A program made the translations under genes and the position numbers. This document shows, one piece after another, positions 1-8,769 of a DNA stretch of 45,890 bases. The DNA lies in NCBI GenBank assembly GCA_002722735.1, contig PBMR01000003.1, positions 41,637 through 87,526 of the forward strand. Direction: 5' to 3'. The stretch's first letter is position 1. Each line of letters begins with the position of its first letter. The notes under the pieces were generated by a model. That model was not told the DNA's origin. It made no database searches and worked only from the letters and a program-made list of their open reading frames with translations. The DNA comes from Methanobacteriota archaeon (lineage in GTDB: Archaea; Thermoplasmatota; Poseidoniia; Poseidoniales; Thalassarchaeaceae).

Positions 1-6
1 GGAGAT

Positions 7-91
7 TGGTGCAGAGGACAGGATTCGAACCTGCGAAGCACTACGCACTGGGACCTCATCCCAGCCCCTTTGACCGCTCGGGTACCTCTGC
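7..91 (-). tRNA. tRNA-Leu (GAG anticodon), CCA encoded
   Basis: On the minus strand this folds as a class II tRNA. A 7-bp acceptor stem GCAGAGG/CCTCTGC pairs positions 85-91 with 11-17. The anticodon stem CTGGG/CCCAG encloses the loop ATGAGGT, giving anticodon GAG (window 55-57) for Leu codon CUC. A long variable arm TGCGTAGTGCTTCGC and a T-loop with GTTCGAATC follow. The discriminator is A, as expected for tRNA-Leu, and the CCA tail is present in the DNA at 7-9. No intron is visible. Confidence 0.95.
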
Positions 92-156
92 TCGGGGCCG
101 TTCTGTGCCGCCCTTCGTATTTCACGATGGCGAACTCGATGCTCGGGGGGTCCCCG

Positions 157-1047
157 TCAGAACTCGATGCCGACCTTCTGTGCCATCGGGGGAATCTCCC
201 CGGTCTTGGCGTAGTAGAACAGAGACGCCCTGTTCACCGACTCGACGGTGGTGAAGAACAGTACGGAAAGCCCGATTCCAAGCAAGACTATCACCACTGC
301 CAACACACCTCCGGCTTCGCCGAGGAACATAAGGGGGAGAGCTATCAACACAAATAGCAAGATGACAATGCCCTGGAGAATACCAGTTCCCATGTGGGAG
401 CCAACGTCCTCCCCCCAGGTCTCCTTGAACAGTTTGGGGCTCTCTTTCATCCCGTCGAGGACCCCGGCCCTCTCTAGGACTAGAATCGGGACGATGAAGA
501 AGGTCGCCATCCACCAGGCCACTCCGATAACGAACGTGGCCAGACCGGCCACGATTCGAAGCGGATTGGGCGAATCGCCATCGCGCGCAACCCCCTCTAG
601 GACTTTCAGCAACATACCGACCGTACCGGAGATCACCCCCCAGACAAGTATCTGCGGGAGGCACTTCGTTGCCTGCTTGATTCCGTAGGAGAAGCTCGGA
701 TTGGTCCCGGCAGTGAGGCGCTCGTACGCGCTCGCGATAATCGCGGCGTTCCAGAAAACAGTGATTACGGATATGACGAGATAGCCCACGAACGCCATAC
801 CCAGATGCGCGGCGGTGACTAGGTCCTCTTCCTGGGCCGTTGCGGCTTCGGAATCGGTTACTGCCTCGAGCCCAATGGATCCCGAAATGACCGCCACCGC
901 AGCCACCATCGAGAAGACCGCCGAAAGGAGGGTGTAGACCATCAGTTCCGGGTCTGCCCTCACCACGGCCATTCCAAGCTTAGTCATCTTCCAGCCCCTT
1001 CCAATCCTTTGGAAGAAGCCGATTCTGCTTCCAGGCGTGCTCATCAT
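157..1047 (-). CDS. DUF6159-like polytopic membrane protein
   Basis: A protein of about 296 residues. A short cytoplasmic start (GFFQRIGRGWKMTKLGMAVV) leads into several hydrophobic segments, at roughly residues 38-58, 88-110, 130-150, 168-190 and 225-260. The 'RIGRGW..TK....V..DPEL..Y.L' opening resembles the DUF6159 family of uncharacterised integral membrane proteins; this was recognised by eye and is not certain. Three consecutive starts (GTG 1050, ATG 1047, ATG 1044) are possible, and ATG 1047 is given. The gene ends close to tRNA-Leu, and the MOSC gene lies immediately upstream on the same strand, 8-11 bases away, so the two may be co-transcribed. The substrate or role is unknown. Confidence 0.75.
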   Translation of the reverse strand: MMSTPGSRIGFFQRIGRGWKMTKLGMAVVRADPELMVYTLLSAVFSMVAAVAVISGSIGLEAVTDSEAATAQEEDLVTAAHLGMAFVGYLVISVITVFWNAAIIASAYERLTAGTNPSFSYGIKQATKCLPQILVWGVISGTVGMLLKVLEGVARDGDSPNPLRIVAGLATFVIGVAWWMATFFIVPILVLERAGVLDGMKESPKLFKETWGEDVGSHMGTGILQGIVILLFVLIALPLMFLGEAGGVLAVVIVLLGIGLSVLFFTTVESVNRASLFYYAKTGEIPPMAQKVGIEF

Positions 1048-1058
1048 CACGAAATGCC

Positions 1059-1508
1059 CTAATTATCTGATGTAATAACTGTGTTCACGGAATTCCCGGC
1101 GGAAACGATTGCCTCCTCAATGACCGAGGCGTACCACCTAGACCACCCAGGGCGACTCTCCTCGAGGATCCTCCCGATCTCGCCCCCGGCGAATGACTCC
1201 GCTATGGTATTGCAAGGCGGTGCGGTGGCAGTGAGACGAATCAGGGCCCCGCCTACCCGCATCTCATCCCCCACTCGCAGGCTATCCCAGTCAAGCCCGC
1301 TGATCGTGAGGTTCTCGCCCGTTGTTCCCGGGCCTATGGGATGCCCCTCTTCCTGCAGTGCCTCGATGATCTCAAGCGAGTATATGCACACTGCGCGCAG
1401 GGGTCCTCCGTGGTGGCGCAGGTCGTTCTGCTTGTCGCCTTCGACCCCCTCCGCTCCCAGCCTTGCCGCACCCGCGGGAATCTTGGGCACCCCGCCCTCT
1501 GCACGCAC
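1059..1508 (-). CDS. MOSC domain protein
   Basis: A MOSC (molybdenum cofactor sulfurase C-terminal) domain. Seen: the opening GVPKIP, then GVEGDKQND followed by HHGGPLRAV, the PGTTGENLTI block, and PPCNTI with the conserved cysteine that in this family can carry sulfur. Stand-alone MOSC proteins are thought to handle sulfur or bind Moco; the exact reaction is unknown here. The only canonical start is GTG 1508. The frame stays open upstream and encodes HSVNV, which matches the first beta-strand of MOSC proteins (commonly I-x-S-V-N-V). The true N-terminus may therefore begin further upstream at a non-canonical codon near 1535, overlapping the stop of the kinase gene. The mobA gene at 14 kb also belongs to Moco metabolism. 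Confidence 0.85.
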   Translation of the reverse strand: MRAEGGVPKIPAGAARLGAEGVEGDKQNDLRHHGGPLRAVCIYSLEIIEALQEEGHPIGPGTTGENLTISGLDWDSLRVGDEMRVGGALIRLTATAPPCNTIAESFAGGEIGRILEESRPGWSRWYASVIEEAIVSAGNSVNTVITSDN

Positions 1509-1531
1509 GTTAACCGAGTGAACGACGCCAG

Positions 1532-2461
1532 TCAGTCGAAGGCCCCCATGAAGTCGAACTCGACATCGAGTCTATCAACCATCTCGGAATGACGGCCAGA
1601 CAGGGAGGGGTCGGGCTGGCTCAGGTTGTGCTTCCAATAACGCCAGCCCGCGATCGCTAGTGTGGCGTACCGGTGCATGGCTGGCAATGCAACACGCTCC
1701 TCCTCGGAAATCCCCCTCACCGATTCATACCCTTCGACCAAAGCTCGCCAACGCTCCTCGCGCGGCTCCCCCCCCTCCCATCCGAATCCGACGAACGACA
1801 TCACGAGGTCGAAGATGCACGGGCCAACCCAACCCTCCTCGAGATCCAGTATTGCAGCGACCGAGCCGCCGCTCCCAATCACGTTGTCAGGGAAGAGGTC
1901 TCCATGGAGGACCCCCTTGGGAAGGCCCTCTGGAAACCGCATCTTGAGCGAAGCCGACTCGTCCCTGAGCAGGTCTAGGAATGGCGACCAATCATCACGG
2001 TCCCCTGCTAGCGCGAAGACCTCGTCGAAGAACTCGAAGCCCATCGTGTAGATCTCTGGAAAGCAGTCAATGGCGGGGATTTGGTGCATCCTCGCCTGCA
2101 CCTCGCCGAGGCTTCTGAGGGAATCCGCATCCGAGCCGAGCAGACCGCCTTCGAAGTAGGGCAGCAGCGTCCAACCCACACCTCTCCGTTCGGCGTGCAT
2201 GCCCCCACCATCGAGCTCGATTGGCACGGGCGTCGGAATTCCGTGCGAATCCAGGTGGCAGTGGCGCCCAACGACAAGAGCCACATCATCCACCGTGTTG
2301 GCATTCCAGGCCTTCAGCACGACCTTGGAGCCATCACCGAGAGTCAGCAGCGAGTTTGTGTTAGCCCAACCACCCTCCAGAGCGGCCATAGAGCTCAGTT
2401 CGGGCAAATCGGTGAGGGATAGCAGCCAGGCCGCGTCCGCCTCGCCGATGCTGAATGCCAT
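1532..2461 (-). CDS. APH-family small-molecule kinase (homoserine kinase type II-like?)
   Basis: A 309-residue phosphotransferase of the aminoglycoside phosphotransferase/protein-kinase-like fold. The N-lobe contains VVLKAW, with K50 as the likely ATP-binding lysine. The catalytic loop VLHGDLFPDNV supplies D188 and N193, and the metal-binding segment AAILDLEEGWVGP supplies D206. Family members phosphorylate homoserine, choline, sugars or antibiotics. The spacing and the 'HGDLFPDNV...ILD.E' pattern resemble type II homoserine kinases (ThrB-like), but no neighbouring gene of threonine synthesis supports this, so substrate assignment is tentative. ATG 2461 is the first start in frame. The gene is followed directly by the MOSC gene on the same strand. 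Confidence 0.85.
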   Translation of the reverse strand: MAFSIGEADAAWLLSLTDLPELSSMAALEGGWANTNSLLTLGDGSKVVLKAWNANTVDDVALVVGRHCHLDSHGIPTPVPIELDGGGMHAERRGVGWTLLPYFEGGLLGSDADSLRSLGEVQARMHQIPAIDCFPEIYTMGFEFFDEVFALAGDRDDWSPFLDLLRDESASLKMRFPEGLPKGVLHGDLFPDNVIGSGGSVAAILDLEEGWVGPCIFDLVMSFVGFGWEGGEPREERWRALVEGYESVRGISEEERVALPAMHRYATLAIAGWRYWKHNLSQPDPSLSGRHSEMVDRLDVEFDFMGAFD

Positions 2462-2537
2462 GCACTAACGCTAACTCAGAACCCTATTGCTTCTTCTCTC
2501 CAGTTAGGACTTAACATACCCACCGCTGCGGAGGCGT

Positions 2538-3413
2538 GTGACCACTATTGGGCAGGCCGACGGGCCTCAGGGGACCAATCCAATCGTGGTTATTGGCATG
2601 CATCGCAGCGGTACGAGCCTAGTATCGCGTCTATTGGACCAGTCAGGAGTGCTAATGGGAAAAGACCTCCAATCGGACCATGAGTCGAAGTTCTTCATAG
2701 GATTGAACAAGTGGATCTACTCCAATGCAGGGGCCGATTGGGCTCGACCGAGCGCGGTTGCCGAACTAGTTGACTTCGAGCCAGCCCGGGAGAACGTCGA
2801 GCAGTACCTGAGGGTCCGAGTATCCAGTAGGTCCAGTCGGAAATTCTCTGGACGCACCCTCAGAAACGGGCTTCTCGACCTCGATTGCCCCTGGGGATGG
2901 AAGGATCCAAGAAATGGGCCCGCACTGTCCTTTTGGCAGTCTATCTGGCCTGAGATGAAGATTATTCGAGTGGTGCGACACGGTGTCGATGTCGCAGCCA
3001 GCCTCAAGAATCGGAGCAGCCGACATTGGGCCCACGCCAGCAGCAGGTTCGAGAAGTGGCTGCCGCAGTACCGATGGAGATCGAGCAAATCACCCATTAG
3101 GAGGGGGCAACGGGCTGCTACCCTTAGCAACGCATTCGAGTTCTGGGCTGAGCAGATGTCTGTCGAGCGAGCCGCCCTCGAAGGGAGGGATGGCATATTG
3201 GAGATCCGTTACGAGGAACTCCTCACTGAACCCGAAGCCAGTCTGGGTAATATCCTCGAGTATATCTCCGCGCCCGAGGATCCAAACCTCCTCTCTATCC
3301 TCACGGAGTCAATGGACCCGAGTCGGGCATTCGCCTACAAGGAAGACCAAGACCTGAGGGCCTTTGCCGAACGAAATTCAGAGACTCTGGGGAAGTTCGG
3401 TTATGGGCCATGA
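2538..3413 (+). CDS. Sulfotransferase family protein
   Basis: A 291-residue PAPS-dependent sulfotransferase homologue. The 5'-phosphosulfate-binding loop is IGMHRSGTSLVSRLL at about residues 20-34. The 3'-phosphate-binding region is RVVRHGVDVAASLKNRS at about residues 143-160. A C-terminal segment (EIRYEELLTEPEASL) is typical of the family. GTG 2538 is used as the start, just after a purine-rich stretch (gcggaggcg). The acceptor is unknown. A second sulfotransferase on the opposite strand converges on this gene, and a glycosyltransferase follows. This suggests sulfation of a surface glycan or glycolipid, which is inference from neighbourhood. Confidence 0.88.
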   Translation: MTTIGQADGPQGTNPIVVIGMHRSGTSLVSRLLDQSGVLMGKDLQSDHESKFFIGLNKWIYSNAGADWARPSAVAELVDFEPARENVEQYLRVRVSSRSSRKFSGRTLRNGLLDLDCPWGWKDPRNGPALSFWQSIWPEMKIIRVVRHGVDVAASLKNRSSRHWAHASSRFEKWLPQYRWRSSKSPIRRGQRAATLSNAFEFWAEQMSVERAALEGRDGILEIRYEELLTEPEASLGNILEYISAPEDPNLLSILTESMDPSRAFAYKEDQDLRAFAERNSETLGKFGYGP

Positions 3414-3466
3414 GTCAAATCCCAGTGAAGGCACCAAGGGTGATTTCGAACACCGCGTAATGTTGC

Positions 3467-4375
3467 CTAGTGTTCAGAGACTGCGGATTGTCCATCTATT
3501 CGACGACTAATCTCGTCTCTCCACACCACGGTCTTGAATCCGGTCAGGGACTCGAACAGATCGAGCTCATCACTCAACTCCCCCCCACAAGTCAGGTAGT
3601 GACTGTCATCCAATGGAAAAACAGCCCCCTTTTTGCTTAGCATGGGTAATTTGTAGATATTCAGGTCCCTCTTCTGCAGGTATCTCACGAGGGGTGATTT
3701 GACCGCGTTGGGAATGAGGGAGAATGCACCACCGACGAAGTTGCCGAACCCCGTCATTGGCCTCCTGGTCGCAGCGCTGTTGGAATGCCTAGATGAGTCG
3801 AGGTCGTACTCTGCCACGTCCAGCCGCAGAAAACCCTCTGTCTCTCGCAGAACATCCAGCGGCTCTCCCCTTAGACGAGAACTGTCGACAAAGAGAAACC
3901 GATCCAAATCGAAGTGTTCCAACCACCTCTGCATCGAGGTGCCGTACATCGAGTCCGCCCTCAGGCGCTCGTCAGCCCATGCAATTTGGAAATCAGCCCA
4001 GTCTGCGTTATTCTCTAGGTCTGCCCCATTGTTCCTTACCATATTCCAATGACTCACAGTCCTGGATACCGGCTCCCGTAGGCACAGTATGAAGCGAGCA
4101 TCGGGAAACCTGTCGCGTATCCTCTGAGGGGCCATGGGGCATGCGAAGGTGTGGACAGAGCCATCCAGCCTCAAACCCTCGTTGCTGAAGCACCCCTCGT
4201 ATTTCGACCAATCAGGCTCGTCCTCCACGCGGAGAAAGGTACCCTTGTGGGAGGCGACAATGTTAGGCTCCTTCGGGTTTGAAAGGGAGATTCCGGGATG
4301 CTGATCCAGTGCATGGCCAAGCCACGTGGTTCCAGCCTTCGGAGCACCGATTAGGAACGCATCAACCTCTACCAT
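3467..4375 (-). CDS. Sulfotransferase domain protein
   Basis: A second PAPS-dependent sulfotransferase, about 302 residues, unlike the first in sequence. The N-terminus VDAFLIGAPKAGTTWLGHAL is the 5'-PSB loop. The 3'-PB motif is LREPVSRTVSHWN. This pattern resembles the heparan/carbohydrate O-sulfotransferase type (Sulfotransfer_1). The start at ATG 4375 places the PSB loop near the N-terminus as usual; an upstream in-frame ATG at 4408 would add 11 residues. It is convergent with the 2538 gene and divergent from the GT4 gene. It probably acts on a saccharide acceptor, but the acceptor is not shown by the sequence. Confidence 0.88.
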   Translation of the reverse strand: MVEVDAFLIGAPKAGTTWLGHALDQHPGISLSNPKEPNIVASHKGTFLRVEDEPDWSKYEGCFSNEGLRLDGSVHTFACPMAPQRIRDRFPDARFILCLREPVSRTVSHWNMVRNNGADLENNADWADFQIAWADERLRADSMYGTSMQRWLEHFDLDRFLFVDSSRLRGEPLDVLRETEGFLRLDVAEYDLDSSRHSNSAATRRPMTGFGNFVGGAFSLIPNAVKSPLVRYLQKRDLNIYKLPMLSKKGAVFPLDDSHYLTCGGELSDELDLFESLTGFKTVVWRDEISRRIDGQSAVSEH

Positions 4376-4530
4376 CAGTCGCAGCCCTGATGGGGCGAGA
4401 GTGACCATCTCATTTCACTTTCCCAGTTCGTAATGGAGCCAAGTCCTCTGCCATGAATCATCTTTCACACATCGGATGACGCATTACGCATATGCCTATA
4501 ACTCTCAATCCTCTCACTTTGACTGTTGAT

Positions 4531-5685
4531 ATGCACATCCTCGTAATGACCCGTTCCACCCTATCTCACGGATTCGGGGGCTTTCAGAGGCAATGCATCG
4601 ACCTATGCGAGGGATTCGTGCGACTCGGCCACAAAGTGACCGTTCTCACCACCGCACACCCCGGCGGGATTCTCAAGGAGGAGCAATCCGGGTTCATTGT
4701 ACATTTCCTGTCGCCTTCCAGACCCAGGAGGCTGTCGAGATCCTGGTTCAAGGCATCCAAGAAGATCATAGAAGAGATCCATCGTGAAGACCCTATTGAT
4801 GTGATTCATAGCAACGAATTCGCGGCATTGGGTGTGATTTCATGGGCCAAGCGGAGAAACATCCCAATAACCGTCGTTTGCCATGGTTCTTTCAGAACGG
4901 GGCTGCTTTCCTTCCTGTCTTCTGCAGACAGGAGACCGAGATACTGGCACTGGCTGCTTCTGACTCCCATGTTTATGATTCGGAGGACACTCATGTGGGA
5001 GATGCCGATGAGGAGAAACTCATCCAACATCATACTGGTTTCCCCAACCCTAGAGGGGGACTTCCGCCTCTTTTCCCACAACAAGGTCAGAGTAATAGAA
5101 AATGGAATCACCCTTCCCGAACGTCGTGAGCCAACAACCGGAAATGGGAACCTGCGCCTCCTCTGCACAGGCAGAGCGGAGAGGGAAAAGGGATTCCACC
5201 TAGCCATCAAGGCGGTCGCCGAGATTTCTGAACTCGACCTTCACTTGGATTTGGTTGGGACCGGCGCCTATCTCGATGAAATGCGCCTCCTCGTTGACAA
5301 TCTCGAACTCAACGATAGAGTAACCTTTCATGGCAGGGTGGATGACCAGGAGCTTTCCAGAATCTACTCCTCCGCCGACATCTATCTCATTCCCACAATC
5401 CGATACGAGGGCCTGCCCCTGGCTCTCTTGGAAGCCATGGCTCACGGCCTTCCGACCGTCGCATCGCACATAGGGGGGAACACGGATGTGATCACGAATG
5501 ACCACGATGGCATCTTCATCAGCCCCGGAAGACTCGACGAGCTGATAACCGCAATCCGTCGCTTGGGAACCGACCCCGCTCTCAGAAGCTCGATGTCCAA
5601 GGCCGCTAGGGAAACGACCGAAAGGAGATTCGACAAGGAAAGGATGGTGAGGGAGACAATCGAAGTGCTATCTTCGTTGCCTTGA
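4531..5685 (+). CDS. Glycosyltransferase family 4 (GT-B fold)
   Basis: A retaining glycosyltransferase of about 384 residues. The N-terminal domain starts MHILVMTRSTLSHGFGGFQR with the glycine-rich GGF.R loop that follows the first strand in GT4 enzymes. A C-terminal nucleotide-sugar domain follows, with LLCTGRAEREKG, DLVGTGAYLDEM and the EX7E motif in RYEGLPLALLEAMAHGLP at about residue 300. ATG 4531 is preferred over ATG 4492, which would add 13 residues with no family counterpart. No membrane segment or signal peptide is obvious. With two adjacent sulfotransferases it may build a sulfated glycan, glycolipid or S-layer glycan. Donor and acceptor are unknown. Confidence 0.92.
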   Translation: MHILVMTRSTLSHGFGGFQRQCIDLCEGFVRLGHKVTVLTTAHPGGILKEEQSGFIVHFLSPSRPRRLSRSWFKASKKIIEEIHREDPIDVIHSNEFAALGVISWAKRRNIPITVVCHGSFRTGLLSFLSSADRRPRYWHWLLLTPMFMIRRTLMWEMPMRRNSSNIILVSPTLEGDFRLFSHNKVRVIENGITLPERREPTTGNGNLRLLCTGRAEREKGFHLAIKAVAEISELDLHLDLVGTGAYLDEMRLLVDNLELNDRVTFHGRVDDQELSRIYSSADIYLIPTIRYEGLPLALLEAMAHGLPTVASHIGGNTDVITNDHDGIFISPGRLDELITAIRRLGTDPALRSSMSKAARETTERRFDKERMVRETIEVLSSLP

Positions 5686-5755
5686 GATTCGTACGGAAAC
5701 TAACGCTGACCTCCCCTACGCGAAATTCAAGAATCGCGCGCTCCCCGCTCGTTTT

Positions 5756-6082
5756 GTGATTGACCTAGCGTCCATAGTGCTGAGGGGATTCCAAGACGAC
5801 ATAATCTCGACTTTCGGCGAAACCGCCGGTTGGCTGGTCGGCCACCTCATCATACTCGGCACCCTCACCCTGGCGGTCATGGCGATTCGCGAGCGAGACC
5901 ACATCCTCGACCAATCCGGTTTCGATCGCACCACCGTTTGGGACGCCTCGTTGCTTGTCGTCCTGACGCTGGTGCTGTATCTGGCATTCACCTCCGCCTT
6001 CGGCTTCGAATCAGCCCCATCCGTAGCACTGGCTGCTGTTTCAGCCATCAGCGTCCGCTGGATGGTCAATGTCCTGGGATAG
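5756..6082 (+). CDS. Small membrane protein, hypothetical
   Basis: A 108-residue protein starting at GTG 5756. Hydrophobic segments lie at about residues 25-44, 63-81 and 86-106, separated by a polar loop rich in charged residues (IRERDHILDQ), so three transmembrane helices are likely. No enzymatic motif is visible and I do not recognise a family. It ends one base before the convergent end of the surface-protein gene at 6084. The antisense frame is also long here, but the hydrophobic periodicity of this frame looks more protein-like. Confidence 0.6.
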   Translation: MIDLASIVLRGFQDDIISTFGETAGWLVGHLIILGTLTLAVMAIRERDHILDQSGFDRTTVWDASLLVVLTLVLYLAFTSAFGFESAPSVALAAVSAISVRWMVNVLG

Positions 6083-6083
6083 C

Positions 6084-7073
6084 CTAGCCCCTTCTCCTGA
6101 GGACGACTGTGACCACCACGATCAGCAGAACCAGAGCCGCCGACCCCCCAATCACGTAAGCCTCTTCGTCCTCTGAGATACCGAGGTCCTCGAGGAGGGT
6201 GCCATTCTGACCGAAGCCGACGTCGGTCACGCTTGCCTCCTTGGGGTTCACCGTCAACGTCAACGAATCCTCCTGCTGGCACGATTGCGCGGTAACCGTT
6301 CGCTCATCGATGACTACGAGGCATCCTACCCACTCGTCTGCGAGGTTCTCGGGGGTCGTCAGTAGGAACTGGCAATTCCTCATTCCGTTGCCGTTGGAGA
6401 TTTGGACCTCGCAAGCCCCCTCGCTAATGTCATTGAACCCAGAGGCCCACATCCCCTCCTGACTCGCCCCCCCGCTCACTAGGTGCAACTCCACCTTGAG
6501 ACTCTGGTCCCTGTTGCTCTCGCAGGAGTACGAGGCGCTGAAGGACGCCTCCTCCCCAGCATCCACCGTCAATGACCCCGGGCTGTACGAAACCCCGCAA
6601 TCGATGAACTCAGGTACGATGGCGTCCAGAGAGTACGTCTCGTTATTGGTGATGAAACCGACTGGAATCCCTCCCGCCGCACCCGTTACCTGCGCGGAGA
6701 CGACCAATTCGTAAGTGCCGACTTCGGCACTCTTGTCCGCGACCAGGATTACTTCGAAATCCTCCTCTCCCCCCGCCTCCACGGTAATTGAACTCGGGCC
6801 ATCGGAGTCGATAGAAGCGGTATCGTACCCAATCGAGACGTCTTCTGAATACGCGGTCGGATTCTCCACGGTGCAGTGGACCACGGCACTGTCCGTGGTC
6901 GAGGAGAACTGGAACTCAATCTCCGCCTCGAGGCAGTCCAGGTTGATGGAGGGGAATATCTGCTCCTGTGCCGAAGCCAGTGGTGCGACTAGGCTCGCTG
7001 CTAGTAGAAAGGCCGCCCCCAGAGCCCCTGACAGCCACCTTCGCATGTGTGATTCGCCACTCCGCTCTGCCAT
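6084..7073 (-). CDS. Secreted, C-terminally anchored surface protein with Ig-like domains
   Basis: About 329 residues from ATG 7073 (or ATG 7046). The N-terminus has two arginines followed by a hydrophobic stretch and an Ala-Gln-Glu boundary (LASAQEQ), a good Sec signal peptide. The mature part is beta-rich, acidic and Ser/Thr-rich, with four cysteines spaced as likely disulfides. It contains repeated phrases such as VEAGGEEDFEVIL and VDAGEEASFSASY that look like two or three Ig/CARDB-type domains. The C-terminus has a transmembrane helix (residues 302-324) followed by RRRG, a classical stop-transfer anchor facing the cytoplasm. The open frame upstream of 7073 is long but overlaps the divergent chaperonin start and is not expected to be translated. 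Confidence 0.82.
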   Translation of the reverse strand: MAERSGESHMRRWLSGALGAAFLLAASLVAPLASAQEQIFPSINLDCLEAEIEFQFSSTTDSAVVHCTVENPTAYSEDVSIGYDTASIDSDGPSSITVEAGGEEDFEVILVADKSAEVGTYELVVSAQVTGAAGGIPVGFITNNETYSLDAIVPEFIDCGVSYSPGSLTVDAGEEASFSASYSCESNRDQSLKVELHLVSGGASQEGMWASGFNDISEGACEVQISNGNGMRNCQFLLTTPENLADEWVGCLVVIDERTVTAQSCQQEDSLTLTVNPKEASVTDVGFGQNGTLLEDLGISEDEEAYVIGGSAALVLLIVVVTVVLRRRG

Positions 7074-7127
7074 AGATATTCGCACATCTGGCTCGAGCAC
7101 CTGACGAATTCGTCGCTCAAAGCATTC

Positions 7128-8723
7128 ATGGCGACTCCTCGCCGCGAACGGCCCATGAGCGAGGGGCCAGACCGACCGAAGGTCACCATCACCCCAGAGC
7201 ACACCAAAGTCACCTCCGGGACCGAGGTCCAGGAGAAGCTGATCGTAGCCGCGCGTGTGTTCTCCGATCTGCTCAAGCCGACCTTCGGGCCAAGGGGACT
7301 CGACAAGATGCTGTACAAGACCGACGGTACGACCGCGGTCACGAACGACGGTGCCAAGATAGTCGCAGAGCTCCTCGTCAGGCACCCAGCGGCCAAGATG
7401 ATGGTCTCGATGGCCAACTCCCAGGAGGAGGACTGCGGCGACGGAGTCACCACCACCATGCTGATCTGCGGCTCACTGCTTATTGAGGCCAACACCCTGC
7501 TTCGCAAGGGGCTCCACCCGCTTACCCTCATTGACGGCTACGCCCTAGCCCTCGAGGCGGCACGTGAACAGATGGATGACGATTCCCGAGAGCCGGATGA
7601 GACTTCGCTGGTGGCCGTTGCCGAGACCGCGCTGCGCGGCAAGGGCGCCGAGGCCGCGCTGGACCACTTCTCCCCGATGATCGTCGAGGCGCTTTCCATT
7701 GTCTCGGAGAATCGCGAGGGCGCAGCCGCGGAGCATGTCGCCATGCACAAGACGGGTACAGGGGGCCTGCGCGACTCGCGTTTGGTTAGGGGCATCATCG
7801 TCAACAGGCGGGTTATCATGGACGACCTCCCCAACGACTTGAGCGATGCCAAGATCGCATGCCTCGATGGGGATCTCAAGATCAGGGAACTCACCAGGGA
7901 CGTCGAGATCAAGATCACCAATGCCGGCGAACTCGACTCATTCATCGAGGCTGAGCAGGAGCGCAGGGGGGAAATAGCCCGGAGCATCATCGATAGCGGT
8001 GCAGGGGCGATTCTCTGCTCCGGGGAGATTGACAGGGACATCCTTCACCACCTAGCGGACTCGAGCATACTCGCAGTTGGCGAGTTGGATTCTAGAGAGA
8101 TACGAAATGCATCCGATGCCCTAGGTGCAAGGATCGTCGACTCGCCATTGGATTTGGAGGAATCAGACCTCGGTCGCTGTGGCCATCTCACATGGGAGCG
8201 GCGCGAGGCTTCGGACGGCGTAGAGGACGTGATTCGCATTGAGGGCTGCCCGAATCCGGCCATCGTTACCATAGAGGTCGGTGGGGCCGGTGAGACTGGA
8301 ACCGAGGAGGCCATCAGAGGGCTGCATGACTCCCTAAGGGCAACCTCATTGGCACTCGATGAGGAGCTGCTTCCTGGGGCGGGCTCAATCCACGCTAGGA
8401 TGGCACACTCGGTCAGAAGTGCATCGGAGGCCCAGGGCGGCCGAGAGAGGCTCGCCATGGAGGCCTTTGCTAGGGCTCTCGAGACGGTTCCAGCGACTTT
8501 GGCGGAAAACGGAGGTAACGACCCTCTGGATTGCGTGTTGGAGCTCCGAGCCGCTGCAAGGGGGGGAGAAGCTCCCGTGGGAATTTCCCCGGACGGTAAG
8601 ACTTGGCAAGTCGATGGAGTCTGGCATCCCCGTTCTGTCATCGAGAACTCGCTCGTGTCCGCTTCTGAGACAGCTATGAGCATGCTCAGAATCGATCAGG
8701 TCATCTCAGCCCGAGGCGACTAG
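7128..8723 (+). CDS. Group II chaperonin (thermosome subunit), divergent
   Basis: A 531-residue CCT/thermosome subunit; a second start at ATG 7155 is equally plausible. Seen: LKPTFGPRGLDKML near residue 55, VTNDGAKI, CGDGVTTTML with the catalytic Asp, and HDSLRATSLALDEELLPGAG in the C-terminal equatorial domain. In that region the second catalytic Asp is kept, but the usual GGG is GAG. The family's closing block LRIDQVISA is present. The Gly-Gly-Met tail common in archaeal thermosomes is missing and the protein ends ARGD. Substitutions in several normally invariant positions make it look like a paralogue rather than the main housekeeping subunit. ATPase activity is probably preserved. Confidence 0.95.
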   Translation: MATPRRERPMSEGPDRPKVTITPEHTKVTSGTEVQEKLIVAARVFSDLLKPTFGPRGLDKMLYKTDGTTAVTNDGAKIVAELLVRHPAAKMMVSMANSQEEDCGDGVTTTMLICGSLLIEANTLLRKGLHPLTLIDGYALALEAAREQMDDDSREPDETSLVAVAETALRGKGAEAALDHFSPMIVEALSIVSENREGAAAEHVAMHKTGTGGLRDSRLVRGIIVNRRVIMDDLPNDLSDAKIACLDGDLKIRELTRDVEIKITNAGELDSFIEAEQERRGEIARSIIDSGAGAILCSGEIDRDILHHLADSSILAVGELDSREIRNASDALGARIVDSPLDLEESDLGRCGHLTWERREASDGVEDVIRIEGCPNPAIVTIEVGGAGETGTEEAIRGLHDSLRATSLALDEELLPGAGSIHARMAHSVRSASEAQGGRERLAMEAFARALETVPATLAENGGNDPLDCVLELRAAARGGEAPVGISPDGKTWQVDGVWHPRSVIENSLVSASETAMSMLRIDQVISARGD

Positions 8724-8769
8724 GGCAGTAGACACGAACCATTCAAGTCCGCCGCACTCACGCATCGAC

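Noticed and set aside
5716-6282. Minus-strand open frame opposite the small membrane protein
   Set aside because: Arg/Gly-rich, overlaps the end of the surface protein gene, and lacks any recognisable motif. The plus-strand frame has clear membrane helices.
7074-7385. N-terminal extension of the surface protein upstream of ATG 7073
   Set aside because: It overlaps the start of the divergent chaperonin gene, is not protein-like for this family and would put the signal peptide in the middle of the protein.
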